Assembly (NCBI GenBank): GCA_949358305.1
Contig: OX442322.1
Location: 3,286,001-3,350,000, forward strand
Origin: Strigamia acuminata
Taxonomy: Eukaryota; Arthropoda; Chilopoda; Geophilomorpha; Linotaeniidae
Reading direction: 5' to 3'
DNA: 64,000 bases
The notes under the pieces were generated by a model that was given only the letters and a program-made list of their open reading frames with translations, made no database searches and had not been told where the DNA came from. Within the stretch, counting starts at the first letter, position 1. The number at the start of each line of letters is the position of its first letter. This document shows, piece by piece, positions 9,586 to 20,800 of the stretch. A program made the translations under genes and the position numbers.

Positions 9586-11444
9586 GACATCCTCATTCTC
9601 CTGTCCAGGAACCACCACTTTATGCCTCTAAGTTCTGTTGAGCCAGAAATGATGGATTGTCCATTAATTGCCTGTGCCAAAGGAACCATTCTTACAACAA
9701 CACCTGTTGTTTCATGAACGGCCGTGTTGTATGAGAATAGAAGAAATGGTAAAAACTCGTCCCAGTCAGTGTGTTCTTTGTTGACATAACTTTGCAACAT
9801 TTTTGCGAATGTCGCGTTTAACCTCTCAGTTAATCCGTTTGTTCTAGGATGGTATCCTGACGTTGTTTGATGCAAACTTTTGAACAAATTTGATACCTCT
9901 TTAACCATTTTATTCCTGTATTCCGTTCCACGGTCGCTTAGGATTTCTCTTGGACTGCCTTCTTTGAGAATTACTTCATACAGCAATGTCTTCGCAGCTT
10001 CCAAAGCTGTACACGCTTCTGCAGGTCTTGCTAATGCGAATCTTGACAAATAATCAGTTACTACAAAAACAAATTTATTTCCAAGTTGTGATAATGGAAA
10101 TGGTCCAAGTGTGTCTATTCCAATTCGCTCAAAAGGCTTTGAGACTGTTGACCATGGCTGCATTAATCCTTTTGCTGGTGTGGTCATCGTTTTTGCTTTT
10201 GCGCAGTGTTGGCCGGACAAGACATAATTTCTCACATCTTTGTAGATTCTTGTCCAGTAGAATCTTGTTCTTATTCGTTTCCACGTTTTTGCCAATCCTA
10301 AAAGAGCCCCTAGTAATCTGTCGTGCATTTCATGCAATACATCTTTTTGAAGTTGTTTTGGAACTACTAGTAATAAATCTTCTATGTTTAGGGAACTATT
10401 TAACTTTTTCTTTCTAAACAATGTTTTATTTTGAAGTACGAACTGCTTTAGTGGTCGTCTTCTCTTTCTTGGAAGTTGCTCTTGGTTTTCTACTGCTGTT
10501 ATTAGGTTCAGAATTTTGGGATCCTTCCTCTGCTCGGCAGAGAGGTCCAAATTTTCTAAGAAAAGTGAAGGTAATTTTTCTATTTCTTCTTCACTCAATT
10601 CTTCCTGGATCCTACTTAAAGTGTCAGCATCTGTGTGCTTCTCGTCGCTTTTATGGAATATTTCATAGTCATAATCAACTAATTGCAGCGTCCACCTGAC
10701 TAAGCGTCCATTTGGATTTCGGACTCCTTTCAGCCATTGGAGGACCGAATGTTCGGTGATAATTTGGAATTTCTTTCCATACAAGTACGATCTAAAATTC
10801 TCAATTGCAAAAATGATTGCTAGACATTCTCTTTCATTTGCGGTGTAGTTTTGTTCAGCTGTGCTCATCAAACGACTTCCATAGGCGATAACGCGCTCTT
10901 GGTTGTTTACTTTTTGTTTCAGGATCACTCCTAAGCCATAGGCGCTTGCGTCAGTTGAAATCATGAACGGCTGCGTACAATTTGGATGCACTAACACCGG
11001 CACTGTTATTAATGCTGTTCGGAGCATGTGGAATGCTTTATCGTGGGGTGGTCTCCAGTCGAACTTTTCATCCTTTTTGGTTAAATTCACCGGAGGTTTG
11101 GAAATGTCCGCAAAACCAGCGATGAACTTCCAGTAATACGAGCATAATCCAAGAAAACCACGTAGTTGTTTGATGTTCACAGGAATTGGAAACTTAGCTA
11201 CTGAATCCAGGTTCCTGGAATCCGGTGAAATACCTTCAGCATCAACCACATGTCCGAGGTATCGAATGGTGTGTGTCGCAAACATACATTTGCTTAGCTT
11301 GACTTTGAGATTTGCCATTTTAAGCTTTTGAAAAACTGCCTCCAAATCGACGAGGTGCTGGTCGAAAGTCTTTGAAAACACTATCAAATCGTTGATGTAC
11401 TCAATACATACTTTTCCAAAGAGGTTTCCAAGCACTTTATTCAT
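9573..11444 (-). pseudogene. Gypsy E: RT C-terminus, RNase H and integrase
   Basis: Minus-strand Ty3/gypsy pol. It begins inside RT with EYINDLIVFS, where the first Asp of the catalytic YxDD is Asn, so RT is dead. RNase H follows (STDASAYGLGVIL, YTANERECLAIIFA). The integrase zinc region (EMHDRLLGALLG .. SGQHCAKAK) has lost one His and one Cys of HHCC. The integrase core keeps GIDTLGPFPLS, LSDRGTEY and NGLTERLN. After YNTAVHETTGV the sequence becomes unrelated to integrase and the ORF drifts into TTAGG-type DNA, so the 3' end and LTR are missing. The upstream RT part is in another frame (11437-11830). Confidence 0.85.
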
Positions 11445-11830
11445 TAGTTTTTGAAAGGCCTTGTCCTAAGACATTGAACTCATAATGGCCTGAAGTTGTC
11501 GTAAATGCAGTCTTTTTCTTGTCCGCTTCATCGATTTCTATCTGGAAATATTCATGGATTAAATCCATCATTGTGAAATACTTCGCAGCCGCTAGTTGAT
11601 CTAGGATGTCGTCGATGCGCGGTAAGGGATAAACCATTTTCTTTGTTACTGCATTTAAACGTCTCCAATCGACGCAATATCTCCATTTGCCGTCTCTTTT
11701 CTTGATGAGTAGTACTGGAGCACTCCATGGGCTCTCGGATTCTCTTATTACTCCCATGTCGAGTAACTTCTTTGTTTCAGCAACAGATCGTCGGTAAGGT
11801 TGTAAATGGATTGGAAGAGAATCTCCAATA
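11437..11830 (-). pseudogene. Gypsy E: RT N-terminal part
   Basis: Continues gypsy E upstream on the minus strand. The open frame reads IDIGDSLPIHLQPYRRSVAE, then GVIRESESPWSAPVLLIKKR, YCVDWRRLNAVTKK and KYFTMMDLIHEYFQIEIDEA, which are the fingers and palm of gypsy RT. The frame breaks at GLSKTNE, where a few bases are lost before NKVLGNLFGKV (11444). Confidence 0.8.
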
Positions 11831-11901
11831 TCGATTCGATGTTTAATCGCTTGAGGTCTGCCTAGGTCGCTGTCAGATGTTGCAAATCTATCCGAATTTT
11901 T

Positions 11902-12505
11902 CTACAGCAATTGTCGCATCAGCTGCTGTTGTGCTGACGTCATATTCTTATTTGCCATGGCCGTGCTAAAGTCAAATTGATTAGTTTTATTTTCATTCAA
12001 CAGGCCAGACTCAATTACATAAAAAGCTTTTGCAATTGCTGACTTTTTTCCTAAATAGATTGTCTGTTTAGTTGGGTTCGTAACACGCAGAACTCCTTCA
12101 CCTTTTCTGAATTTTGTGAGTGTCTTGCAACTAATTACTCCAAATCGGTCAATTACTCCACTGGGTGGTTCTATAAATAATTCATCATCTATTTTCTTTG
12201 CAATCTTTATTGGAACTATATATTCATGTAAAGCTGGTATCGTTTTTGGTTTTAAAACCCGGGCTATGTAATTTTGATTGGTATAATTCTTTGACATTGG
12301 GAAAACTTCTTGTTGTTCATCTTTTGGGCCTACAAAGATCTTCTGTTGGTCATAGTCGAGCTGGCACCTTCCAGATCTCAAAAACCTGTCTCCTGGCGTC
12401 CAAATCCATTAACGATCAACACGTCAATGGTGTGTTGTTGTTGTCCAACATCAATGATTATCTTGGTTCTTCCTTCTAGAACTATCAATGAACCATCTAC
12501 AACTC
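11902..12505 (-). pseudogene. Gypsy E: protease C-terminal half and linker to RT
   Basis: The ORF 11902-12381 encodes a linker between protease and RT (RCQLDYDQQKIFVGPKDEQQ, PSGVIDRFGVISC, LRVTNPTKQTIYLG). Upstream, to 12505 in a shifted frame, the sequence reads VVDGSLIVLEGRTKIIIDVG, like the flap side of a retropepsin. The catalytic half lies on the far side of element F (27055-27237). F therefore inserted into the protease region of an already frameshifted E. Confidence 0.7.
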
Positions 12506-12856
12506 TGTGATGATTACAAATCGATAGTTATCAATGTTCACCATAGATGGCGCTGTTTAACCAACGCGCGTATTTCAAACTCGGTTAAAACTAAAAAGTG
12601 TGATAAATAATTATTTAAGACACGATGAATAAAATATAACTATTTTATTCAATGAATTAAGTATTAATTACTTGATGATGTTGATTCCATCGAATCAATA
12701 TCCACATTACTTACCTGTCGAAGGGAACCAATTGGACCCTTCCGGACCCCAACTGGGCCCATCTGGACATAGTCATATATTAGGTCCGGACTAGTGACCC
12801 AAGAATCCGCCGATTCGTACGCTGATTGGCTGTCGCCAATCTAGTAGTTCTACAGA

Positions 12857-12868
12857 ACTATATAAGCT
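12857..12868 (+). promoter_or_regulatory. TATA box of element F LTR
   Basis: ACTATATAAGC with GC-richer flanks, the best core-promoter match in the LTR. Transcription would start about 30 nt downstream, near 12890. The same site recurs in the 3' LTR, 12,809 bp further on. Confidence 0.6.
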
Positions 12869-13428
12869 CCAGTTTCTCACTCTCCCAGGCTCTTGGCTTG
12901 ATAACTGAACTTGTATATTGTCTGTAGTTGAATTGTTATCGTTTGATTTCATTATTCTCTATCGACACATCAGGCCACCTCAGCTCTCCACAGATAGTAT
13001 TCATTACTATCTGTTATTGTTGTTGTAAGGCCTTTTCGGGAAGGCCAACTCCGGTAATAGACATGCATTCGCATGAAATGGCCCCGTAACGTTAGCCAGC
13101 TGTTCTACGGGACAGTAGGACTTCGTACGGTGGCTTAATATAACGGTCGTATACAGTACGACCTTGCTAAATGAAAGTAGGTCCCTCAGCTAACTGGCCA
13201 CAGTCCGCTGCAGGATGGTTGTTGTAAACAGCCCACGCAGGTTCCCGTCTTTCTACGATTGGTCCTTCCGCTCGTTAAAAGTCGGTAAAGGCCTAATGTA
13301 CAGGTAACACGCCGGGTTGGTAGCCCGTGAGTAATATCTAAAGATGTTGCGATAAAACAACTACCTGGATAATGGTAATCCAACGGCAGTGGCCAAGTAA
13401 TATTTACCCGGTGCTCGATCATTGGATC

Positions 13429-13510
13429 CCGCCATCGTAAGGCATGCTGGCGGATGGAGGAGTCAAATCCTCCCGCGATGGTTCTCTCGACCGTCGTGAC
13501 GGTCCCCGCC
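13429..13510 (+). ncRNA. Structured RNA module 1 in F leader (cis element)
   Basis: Predicted fold: CCATCG (13432-13437) pairs with CGATGG (13476-13481). It encloses the conserved TAAGGCATGCTGGCGGAT and a hairpin GGAGGA/TCCTCC (13456-13461, 13468-13473). A second hairpin GACCGTC/GACGGTC (13489-13495, 13498-13504) follows, then CCCCGCC, which could pair with GGCGG at 13449-13453. Module 2 keeps these pairings with base changes on both sides. The module lies in the predicted transcript, so a role in translation, packaging or dimerisation is possible. This is inference. Confidence 0.5.
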
Positions 13511-13710
13511 CCATCATACCCTCCGGGTTAGTAACCCGTGAACAGGAGTTGAACAACACTGTGCTAAACAAATTACTCGGGCATTGGTAATCCTGTATTG
13601 GCAATATCTTTTAAACCCGGTAAGTCCATAGAAATGTTTACCTGGTGGTTGGTACCACCGATAGCGAATTAAAGCACACAATTAAATACTCGGCGCCTGA
13701 TCACGAGATC

Positions 13711-13792
13711 TTGTCGTCGTAAGGCATGCTGGCGGATGGAGTCTCAACAACTCCCGCGACGTTCTCTCAATTGTCGTGACGGTCCCCGCCCA
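13711..13792 (+). ncRNA. Structured RNA module 2 in F leader (cis element)
   Basis: Second copy of the fold, 283 bp after module 1. CGTCG (13715-13719) pairs with CGACG (13757-13761). Hairpin GGAGT/ACTCC is at 13738-13742 and 13750-13754. TTGTC/GACGG (13771-13775, 13778-13782) uses G-U pairs where module 1 has G-C. The unpaired core TAAGGCATGCTGGCGGATGGA is unchanged apart from its last stem. The mix of conserved loop and compensated stems points to selection on RNA structure. Confidence 0.5.
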
Positions 13793-14247
13793 ATTAATAT
13801 TTATATAACAATTCATTTGTTGTATTATTTTAATTACTTCACTTTATTCATTTGAAACAATGGAATATTCTGCCGAATATTCCTGTTTATGCGTAGGACT
13901 CTTCGCATATTTAGATAATCGATGCTGCGGACCAAATACGTCTCCGTAGCGATATTTGTGACGATGCCGCAAGTCAGCCGTATCCCTCTGGCTTCGCCCG
14001 GATCCTCAACCAGTTGATGCCGCCCGTTTACACGCGTCAAGAACCCATTATTGTTATTATTCAGTAATAAATATGTCATGTCACACTAAAACTGTAAGTT
14101 ATTTCTACTTGATCACATATTCATGTTTGTAAAGGCTCCCATAGCTTATCTCGGTTAGGTTGTTGCTAAACTTAGCAACGTCTTGTATAAACCGAATTAT
14201 CTATCTTAAATGGCTATTAAATCAGCCAAAAGTAGAATCGTCACAAG

Positions 14248-14265
14248 TGGAGGTTCTACCGAGAT
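14248..14265 (+). other. Primer-binding site 1 of element F (tRNA-Gln-like)
   Basis: TGGAGGTTCTACCGAGAT starts 2 nt after the LTR. It complements the 3' end of insect tRNA-Gln with CCA (known form ..ATCTCGGTGGAACCTCCA) with one mismatch. The tRNA sequence is recalled, not searched. Confidence 0.6.
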
Positions 14266-14430
14266 AAGGCTGCAAAAAATTCAAATGAATTTTGAGTTTG
14301 TGTATTATGTGTATGAGAATTCGGAAATGTGCTTACGGTGATAAAATTTCGAATGAAATTTTTGTGTGATAGAATCCATGTATGTATAATGTTTTTCTTT
14401 TTATAGGAATCTCGTTAGAACCGTCACAAG

Positions 14431-14448
14431 TGGAGGTTCTACCGAGAT
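14431..14448 (+). other. Second PBS copy of element F
   Basis: The identical 18-mer, again preceded by GTCACAAG as at the LTR end, 183 bp downstream of PBS 1. The duplication includes the last six LTR bases, so it spans the LTR/PBS junction. Confidence 0.75.
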
Positions 14449-15555
14449 AGGCTGCCAAATTTTAAATAAAATTTGAAGTTTTGTATGTCTATGGTGAATT
14501 CGAGTAGTGTAACGTTTATGGTGATTTTTGTGTGTAAAAAATAAGTTTCGAACGAAATTTATATTTGCGTTTAATATATTTTATTCTGTTTTAGAACTTC
14601 TCGCAAGAAAATAAGTATAATTCACTTTATCCCGATTCTCCGCCGTGGAAATTATACGTTTTAACAAAATAATAATTTCTACCGCGTGGTCAGGCCTAAA
14701 GGCCTAACCCCGAGAACGGAAAAATCTTGCCCGAACTTGTTGAAGTTGGTTCCGCCCGGGTAACGTCATTTTGTCGTCGACAATCTGACAAAACCACGCG
14801 GTCGGGCCTAATTTTGAAAAGTTGACTTTTGTTGGAATTATTAAAGAATTCTATCAATTTAGCAGTGGTTTTAATTTTAGAATATTCTTTTAAATGTATT
14901 TTGCTTGAGACTTCAAGTTAAACCTAAATTTATTTGCCTAAATAAATTGGAAAGAAAATTGACGATTTTCGAAGGAATTAAAATTTATATTTTATTTCAA
15001 AATGGGTTTACCTTATTTAACAGACTTGGTCTACATTAAAATATTGGTTAAAAATCATGATCTCAAGTCATTGAAATCGAATTTTACGAATGGAATGCCA
15101 TTCGAATTTTAGCGGAGAAGAATTCTCGCTGTTGTGTTGCCTAGCAACCCGTGTTGTGCAGAAAAGCCGTCGATTCAAACGAATTGGCGCGTCTTTTGAA
15201 ATTACGAGTTTTAAAACTTTAAAAAATTCCATAAAGGTGATCCTTCATTTATTAATAAATGCGGTGATATTTTAAAATATTTTGAAAAGTATCCATTTTG
15301 TTTGGTGACTACGTCATAACATTGGAATCTGTCAAGATTGCGGTTCCACGAACTTGATGATTTCCACCAATCTCGGACGAGATTGGACTCTCGCGAGACT
15401 AGCGTTGATACTTGACCAATCAGAGAGGTGTATCGAAGTATCCATACTTCTTTTCGAACTAGTGTGACCACTGCTTCGTTTACGATCCTCCTGAACGTTT
15501 GCAACTTCATCGTTATCTCTCAGACTTAGGAAATTTTCTTAGTTTAAGTTTAGTT

Positions 15556-17802
15556 ATGACTAATAACCAGCATCACATGAACACCCGTGGTAAAGAAAGA
15601 ACTTGTTTGACCGGTGGAATGAATCTATCCGGGTTTATACCTGTTCCTAATGGAATTGACGAAGTGGGAAACCACGCGGTCCATAATGGCGTTTCAAATG
15701 AAACAGCCGGACCATCTGGAGAGAATAGAGCTCCACGTGAACCTACTCCGCCTGGAGAAGAGGAATGCATTCCTGAAGGTTCTCATTTAGGCCGAGGCGG
15801 TCTATTATTTTGTCAGGATCACGGTTTGAACCCAAACCAATTTAGATCTTTGACCGAAGTATTAGATTTTGTGCACGCGCATCGTGCTACGTCGGAGCAA
15901 CCTAATTCCCCAGCCAGCCAAAGATTAAATAATTTTAGTCCCACTTCTTCGACGCCTATTTCTAGATATAGAAATAAAAATGCACAACCTCCTCGTCAAG
16001 ATCAGTCGAATTTGACACCAGGAGATTTTAATCGTGCTTTCCAACAACGATTACGAGCGAATAACTTCGCTCGCAACCAACAAAGAGGATTTACAAATCC
16101 AGAGAACTTTGAGAATACGTTCAACAGAGCGAATTTGGGTCCGCCTAATATGGCCAACCCTAACCCAAGTTTTCCAAACGGATCAAATAGTTGTCCGAAT
16201 CTCGCTGGAAATTTGAACCCAAATTCAGGTGCGACAAGAGGTCCAAACCACCGTTTTGACCCAAATTCCAGATTTGCAAACAATTCTAGTCCAGCACCTA
16301 ACATGCAAAGGGGTCATCCAGTTCCTCCGAACTCGAATAACCCAAATAATCCGAACGATTTAAATAATCCTTCTACTGGAACTCCAGGAAATTCAAATAA
16401 CTATTTGAATCGGGGTACGCCAGGTAATTCGAACTATCGTCCGAATTTTGGTAATCAAGAAAGTTCGCACAACCGTCCGAATTTTAACAATCGAGATAAT
16501 TCTAATAATCATTCGAATTATGGGAACCAAGGTAATTCGAATAACCATTCGAATTTTGGTAACCACAGTAGACCGAATCAAGGAGGGTCGAATAATTTCA
16601 ACCCCAACAATGGTGGCTCAAGTCAAAATAACTCGAGTCAACTAAACAATGGCGGATCGTCAAAAGACAATTCGCGCCCCCCCAGTAGCTTTGGAATGAC
16701 GGCTGATGACCTCGCGTCAATTGCCTCGACCATGCACAAGTTGATGCAGGCAGGAAAAAGTTCCGCCACTGTCCCTCAAACTAACTGTTTGAAACCACCA
16801 GATATCCCTGTATTCTCCGGAAAAGCAGAAGAAAGCGAACGCTTTCTCAATATTGTAAAAAATGTCGCTTTCCTGCGAAACATGTCACTCGATGACATGC
16901 TTGTTAAAGGCGTGGCCGGTTATTTAACCGAGCAAGCGCATGGTTGGTTTCATGAACGGAGAGAAGATTTCATATCTTGGGAAGTATTTGAACAGGCGTT
17001 CAAAGAACGGTTTGTAGCCACTCGACAAGAGCGGACGAACCAACTAACTAAGTTGAAACAACTGGAAACGGAAAGTCTTTACGACTTTATGCACAAATAT
17101 TACCAGTTATGGATATTACAAGACAGTCTTGATGCAAAAGGAGCTGGTTGTCTTTTTATCGGGAGTGTAACTCCTGCTAACGATTTGCTTTTGCATACGC
17201 AAGGCATAGCGGATCTGCCTCTGACAGAGATTTATGCCGTTATAACTAAAAATAAAGGCTTGTACAGTCGTACAGCTAATGGAGCAAGGGAAAATATTTC
17301 CAATCCAGTTGTTTTCCCACCTCGGAAAACTGACACACGTCCTCAGTCGAAGGCAAATGCTAAATCTTTAACTTTGGATTCACAAGAACAACTTAATATT
17401 TGTGAAGAAGAGTTACCTGAGGAATGCGAAGCTGTCTATTTAATAAATGGAACAGTAGATCAGACCAGACGTGGTCAATTAGTTTGTTACCACTGTAAGA
17501 AACCAGGACACATGCGTCGAGAATGTCCAGATTTAAAACCACGTGCAAATTTCAACTCTGAAGAGTTGCAAAAACGAAGTACCCCGGATTCCCCGACTGT
17601 GGATCCTACTTCTAAACGTCCTAATAACAGATGGATAACTCAAGAAGTGTTGGATGCAACACTAGATGCTAAACTTGATGCGAAACTTAATACTTTTGAA
17701 AATAAGTTACAAACTTCGCTGACTAACTCGTTGGCAGAAATGGTCAAGACTTTGATCAAGCCAGAATCTGCTGATTCAAGTGCGACTAGTTCAAAAAACT
17801 AA
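15556..17802 (+). CDS. gag: Element F Gag (748 aa)
   Basis: Structural protein that assembles the particle and binds the RNA genome. Start chosen at the first ATG in frame (MTNNQHHMNTRGKERT); upstream codons are open but lack ATG. Residues about 130-400 are low complexity, very rich in Asn, Pro, Ser and Gly (many NNxPNF/NSNN repeats), which is prion-like in composition. A retrotransposon capsid domain follows at about 450-530 (AHGWFHERREDFISWEVFEQ). A zinc knuckle CYHCKKPGHMRREC lies near 644-657. The acidic/amphipathic tail ends at TAA 17800-17802, one codon after a slippery heptamer. No breaks seen. Confidence 0.92.
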   Translation: MTNNQHHMNTRGKERTCLTGGMNLSGFIPVPNGIDEVGNHAVHNGVSNETAGPSGENRAPREPTPPGEEECIPEGSHLGRGGLLFCQDHGLNPNQFRSLTEVLDFVHAHRATSEQPNSPASQRLNNFSPTSSTPISRYRNKNAQPPRQDQSNLTPGDFNRAFQQRLRANNFARNQQRGFTNPENFENTFNRANLGPPNMANPNPSFPNGSNSCPNLAGNLNPNSGATRGPNHRFDPNSRFANNSSPAPNMQRGHPVPPNSNNPNNPNDLNNPSTGTPGNSNNYLNRGTPGNSNYRPNFGNQESSHNRPNFNNRDNSNNHSNYGNQGNSNNHSNFGNHSRPNQGGSNNFNPNNGGSSQNNSSQLNNGGSSKDNSRPPSSFGMTADDLASIASTMHKLMQAGKSSATVPQTNCLKPPDIPVFSGKAEESERFLNIVKNVAFLRNMSLDDMLVKGVAGYLTEQAHGWFHERREDFISWEVFEQAFKERFVATRQERTNQLTKLKQLETESLYDFMHKYYQLWILQDSLDAKGAGCLFIGSVTPANDLLLHTQGIADLPLTEIYAVITKNKGLYSRTANGARENISNPVVFPPRKTDTRPQSKANAKSLTLDSQEQLNICEEELPEECEAVYLINGTVDQTRRGQLVCYHCKKPGHMRRECPDLKPRANFNSEELQKRSTPDSPTVDPTSKRPNNRWITQEVLDATLDAKLDAKLNTFENKLQTSLTNSLAEMVKTLIKPESADSSATSSKN

Positions 17803-20800
17803 ATCCGGGGGACGAAGGTTTGTTCCATCCCCCAGAAGTGGCTACTGCTACGTCGGAATCTTTATTTATGGGTGTAGACACAACTTGTCTTGAAATAGCC
17901 ACTAGTCATAGTGGCGGAGTAGAGGAAAATCTGCAAGAAATGACAGAACAATTAAAAAATCTGACATTATTTCCACACAAGTGTTACACGAAGAAATTCT
18001 GTAGACTTCGCCGACTCAACAGAGTCTTAGGCGGTAATAATTTGCACAATATTACTTTAGGTAATAATAAAGATGATCCTCGAATGAAGATCACGATTGG
18101 TGGGCTCACCTACAATGCGCTCATGGATACAGGAGCATCTCAATGTTACATTGGGGAACAACTCTTGTCTGAAACTCAGGCTTTGCCAGAATTTTTGCAA
18201 GAGGCCCCCAGAAATATGTTGGTTAACGCTGTAGGCGTAGCACACAAGCCTATCGGACAAATAACTTTGTGCGTACAATGGGCTGATGAATTTACACCAA
18301 TGAATTTCATCGTTTTAGCAAAACGAGTTTGTGGCTTGATACTTGGTCACAATTTCATGCGCAGACAGAAAATTAGTCCGCATCCACATTTACAAGAGTT
18401 CTCTTGTGCAGATAAACCTAATTGGTCCGCTCCTTATGAATCGGAAGAGGCCAATTTGGCCCTCGCCCCGTTGAATCGAATTACTTTCGATTATTTAGGA
18501 CTGTCGTCCACTCTCAACTCAATTGAGTTAACAGACACTCCTGTGTTGACTTGGGATGAAAAATTAGTTGAGGAGAGCGACTGCACTCCAGAACAACGAC
18601 TAGCACTTCGCGAAGTGATTAACTCGATACCGAATGTATTTCGTGATCAAGTTGGGTGCACTAACGTGACCCAACATCGTATTAAGTTCAAAGAAGGGCA
18701 TTCATTGCCCAAAATGCAGTATAGAATGTATAACCCGGCCAAGAGAGCCATTATGACCAAACTAGCTGCAGAATTGGAACAGGATGGACTCATTGAAAAG
18801 GCCAAAGGGCCCTTCATAAGTCATCCCGTCATTGTTGCGAAGCCTGACGGCTCGTATAGGATGTGCATTGACTACCGGTGGCTAAATGCCATCACTGAAG
18901 TCGAAGTAATACAAATGCCAAGTATTGACCTTTTATTGCATAATACTGGTCCTGCTAGGTATTTTACGTCAATTGACCTTGTCAAAGGTTACTACCAAGT
19001 CGAGATGTGTAAAGAAGATCGTCCAAAGACGGCATTTTACACGCCAAATGGTCCATATCAGTTTGTGCGAATGCCGTTCAGCCTTTGCAATGCGCCTTGT
19101 ACTTTCCAACGTCTGATGGAAGGCATTTTAGGCTCAGCTTTGCAAGACTACGCGTTAGTTTATTTGGATGACGTAATTGTGTATTCAGATAATTGGGATG
19201 ATCATCTCAAACATGTTCGAGATGTTTTGGAAAGGCTTAACCAAGCCAACATGACAATAAATAAAGCGAAATCTCGTTTTGGGCGTACAGAATTAAAATT
19301 CTTGGGCCACTGGATTAAACCCGAAGGTCTCTTCGGTGATCCCGATAAAATATCGGCGATCATGAAATTTCCCACCCCCACGTGTGCTAAAGACATTCAG
19401 CGCTTTCACGGCATGACTAACTTCTTCAGGAAGTTTGTTCCAAATCACGGAACTATTGCCGCACCATACACACGTATGATGAATGAGAAAACTCCATTTG
19501 AATGGGGAGAGGAGCAGACAGAAGCTTTTAATAAAATTAAAGAGCTACTTTGTGGTGACAACTGTCTACACAAACCAGATATGACTTTGCCATTTGTTGT
19601 CATGACTGACGCTTCTCATGAAGGCTTAGGAGCTGTCCTTTGCCAAGACGTCGATATATTCGATGAAAAGAAGCAGAAAAACATTTCTGTACCCAGACCT
19701 GTAGCTTATGCAAGCAGAGTTTTACGTGGAGCAGAGAAGCGTTATACAACGCCGGAACTCGAATGTCTCGCAGTCGTGTGGGCTATTGATCGATTTAAAC
19801 CATATCTCGAATATGGTACGTTCACTTTAGAGTCAGATGCAGAAGCACTGAAATGGTTGATGCGAACGCCTGAACCATCTGGGAAATTTGGCCGATGGGC
19901 CTTAAGAATCCAATGTGGAAATTTTAAAATTATTTTTCGAAAAGGTGCTGCTAACCAAGTTGCGGACGCACTTTCTAGAGCCCCACTAACAGAGGAAGAC
20001 ATTCCTCTTCGTGATCATGTGGAACCTGTCGAAATTAAACAATATTGGCCTGAGTGGGACGGAAATCCTTTTGTTTCATTAAATCGTGCCCCAGAAAAAC
20101 GAGAATATTTGGCTAGTGCGCGTTCCTATTTTTCAGAAAATTCTAAAGAATGTTCTGAAGAAAAGGAGGGGGAGGAAGTACAAGAAACCTTGTACAGTGC
20201 GTTGACTGAAGTACTTAAAGAAGTCCCTCCTACAAGGAGAGAAATAATAGATGCTCAGTTACTGGATATTGAATGCAAACGCATTCGAGAATATTTATTA
20301 AATGACAAGGTTGTTGGGATACCACAATCTGAAATAAAAGAATGGAAAAACAAAGTCAAAAACTATTGTTTAGACAAAAAAGAAGTTGATGGTGATCAAA
20401 TGATCATCTATTTTAACCCTTCATTCGAAGAGGAATTAAACGATTCGGGAAACGGCTTTAAAGCCGTTGTACCCAGTTCACTCGTAAAACGAGTACTCTT
20501 CGCTTGTCATGGCCACCCCCTAAGCGGTCACGCTGGGATGAGTAAGACGCTTGAGAAAACGCGTTTAATATATTTCTGGCCTGGTATGAGTAGAAGTGTC
20601 AGGAACTACGTCAAAAGCTGCACGCACTGTGCTCAGTACAAGCCTATTCAACAGAAAAGGCACGCAGCTCCTTACACACCACACAACATGACCAATCCTT
20701 GGGAATGTATTAACATGGACTTGATGGGCCCGAAACCCGCGGGAAGGTCCCAAAACCAATATATTTTTGTCATTATTGACAATTGTACCAAATTCGTCGA

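Larger units (their letters stand above)
12506..14245 (+). repeat. 5' LTR of element F (1,740 bp)
   Basis: Starts TGTGATGATTAC and ends AGAATCGTCACA. The TATA box lies 354 bp in, so U3 is short and about 1.35 kb would be transcribed as R-U5. The middle is packed with hairpins and contains two copies of one RNA-like fold (13429-13510 and 13711-13792). AATAAA at 14064-14069 is a candidate poly(A) signal. Small ORFs on the minus strand (for example 13186-13422) recur in the 3' LTR only because the LTR is duplicated. Confidence 0.95.
14246..15555 (+). other. Element F leader with duplicated PBS
   Basis: Untranslated region between 5' LTR and gag. A roughly 183-bp segment is present twice (about 14240-14421 and 14423-14605), each starting GTCACAAGTGG. 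The rest is AT-rich, with hairpins such as TTTTGTC/GACAAAA near 14770-14795. I found no strong splice donor here, although GTATGT occurs near 14480. Confidence 0.7.

Noticed and set aside
13429-13510. Hammerhead or HDV-type self-cleaving ribozyme
   Set aside because: I see neither the CUGAUGA/GAAA hammerhead core nor a convincing HDV double-pseudoknot. The fold is kept as unclassified.
13186-14079. Minus-strand ORFs at 13186-13604 and 13834-14079, conserved at 25995-26888
   Set aside because: They are identical because the LTR is duplicated. They run against the element and show no protein family features.
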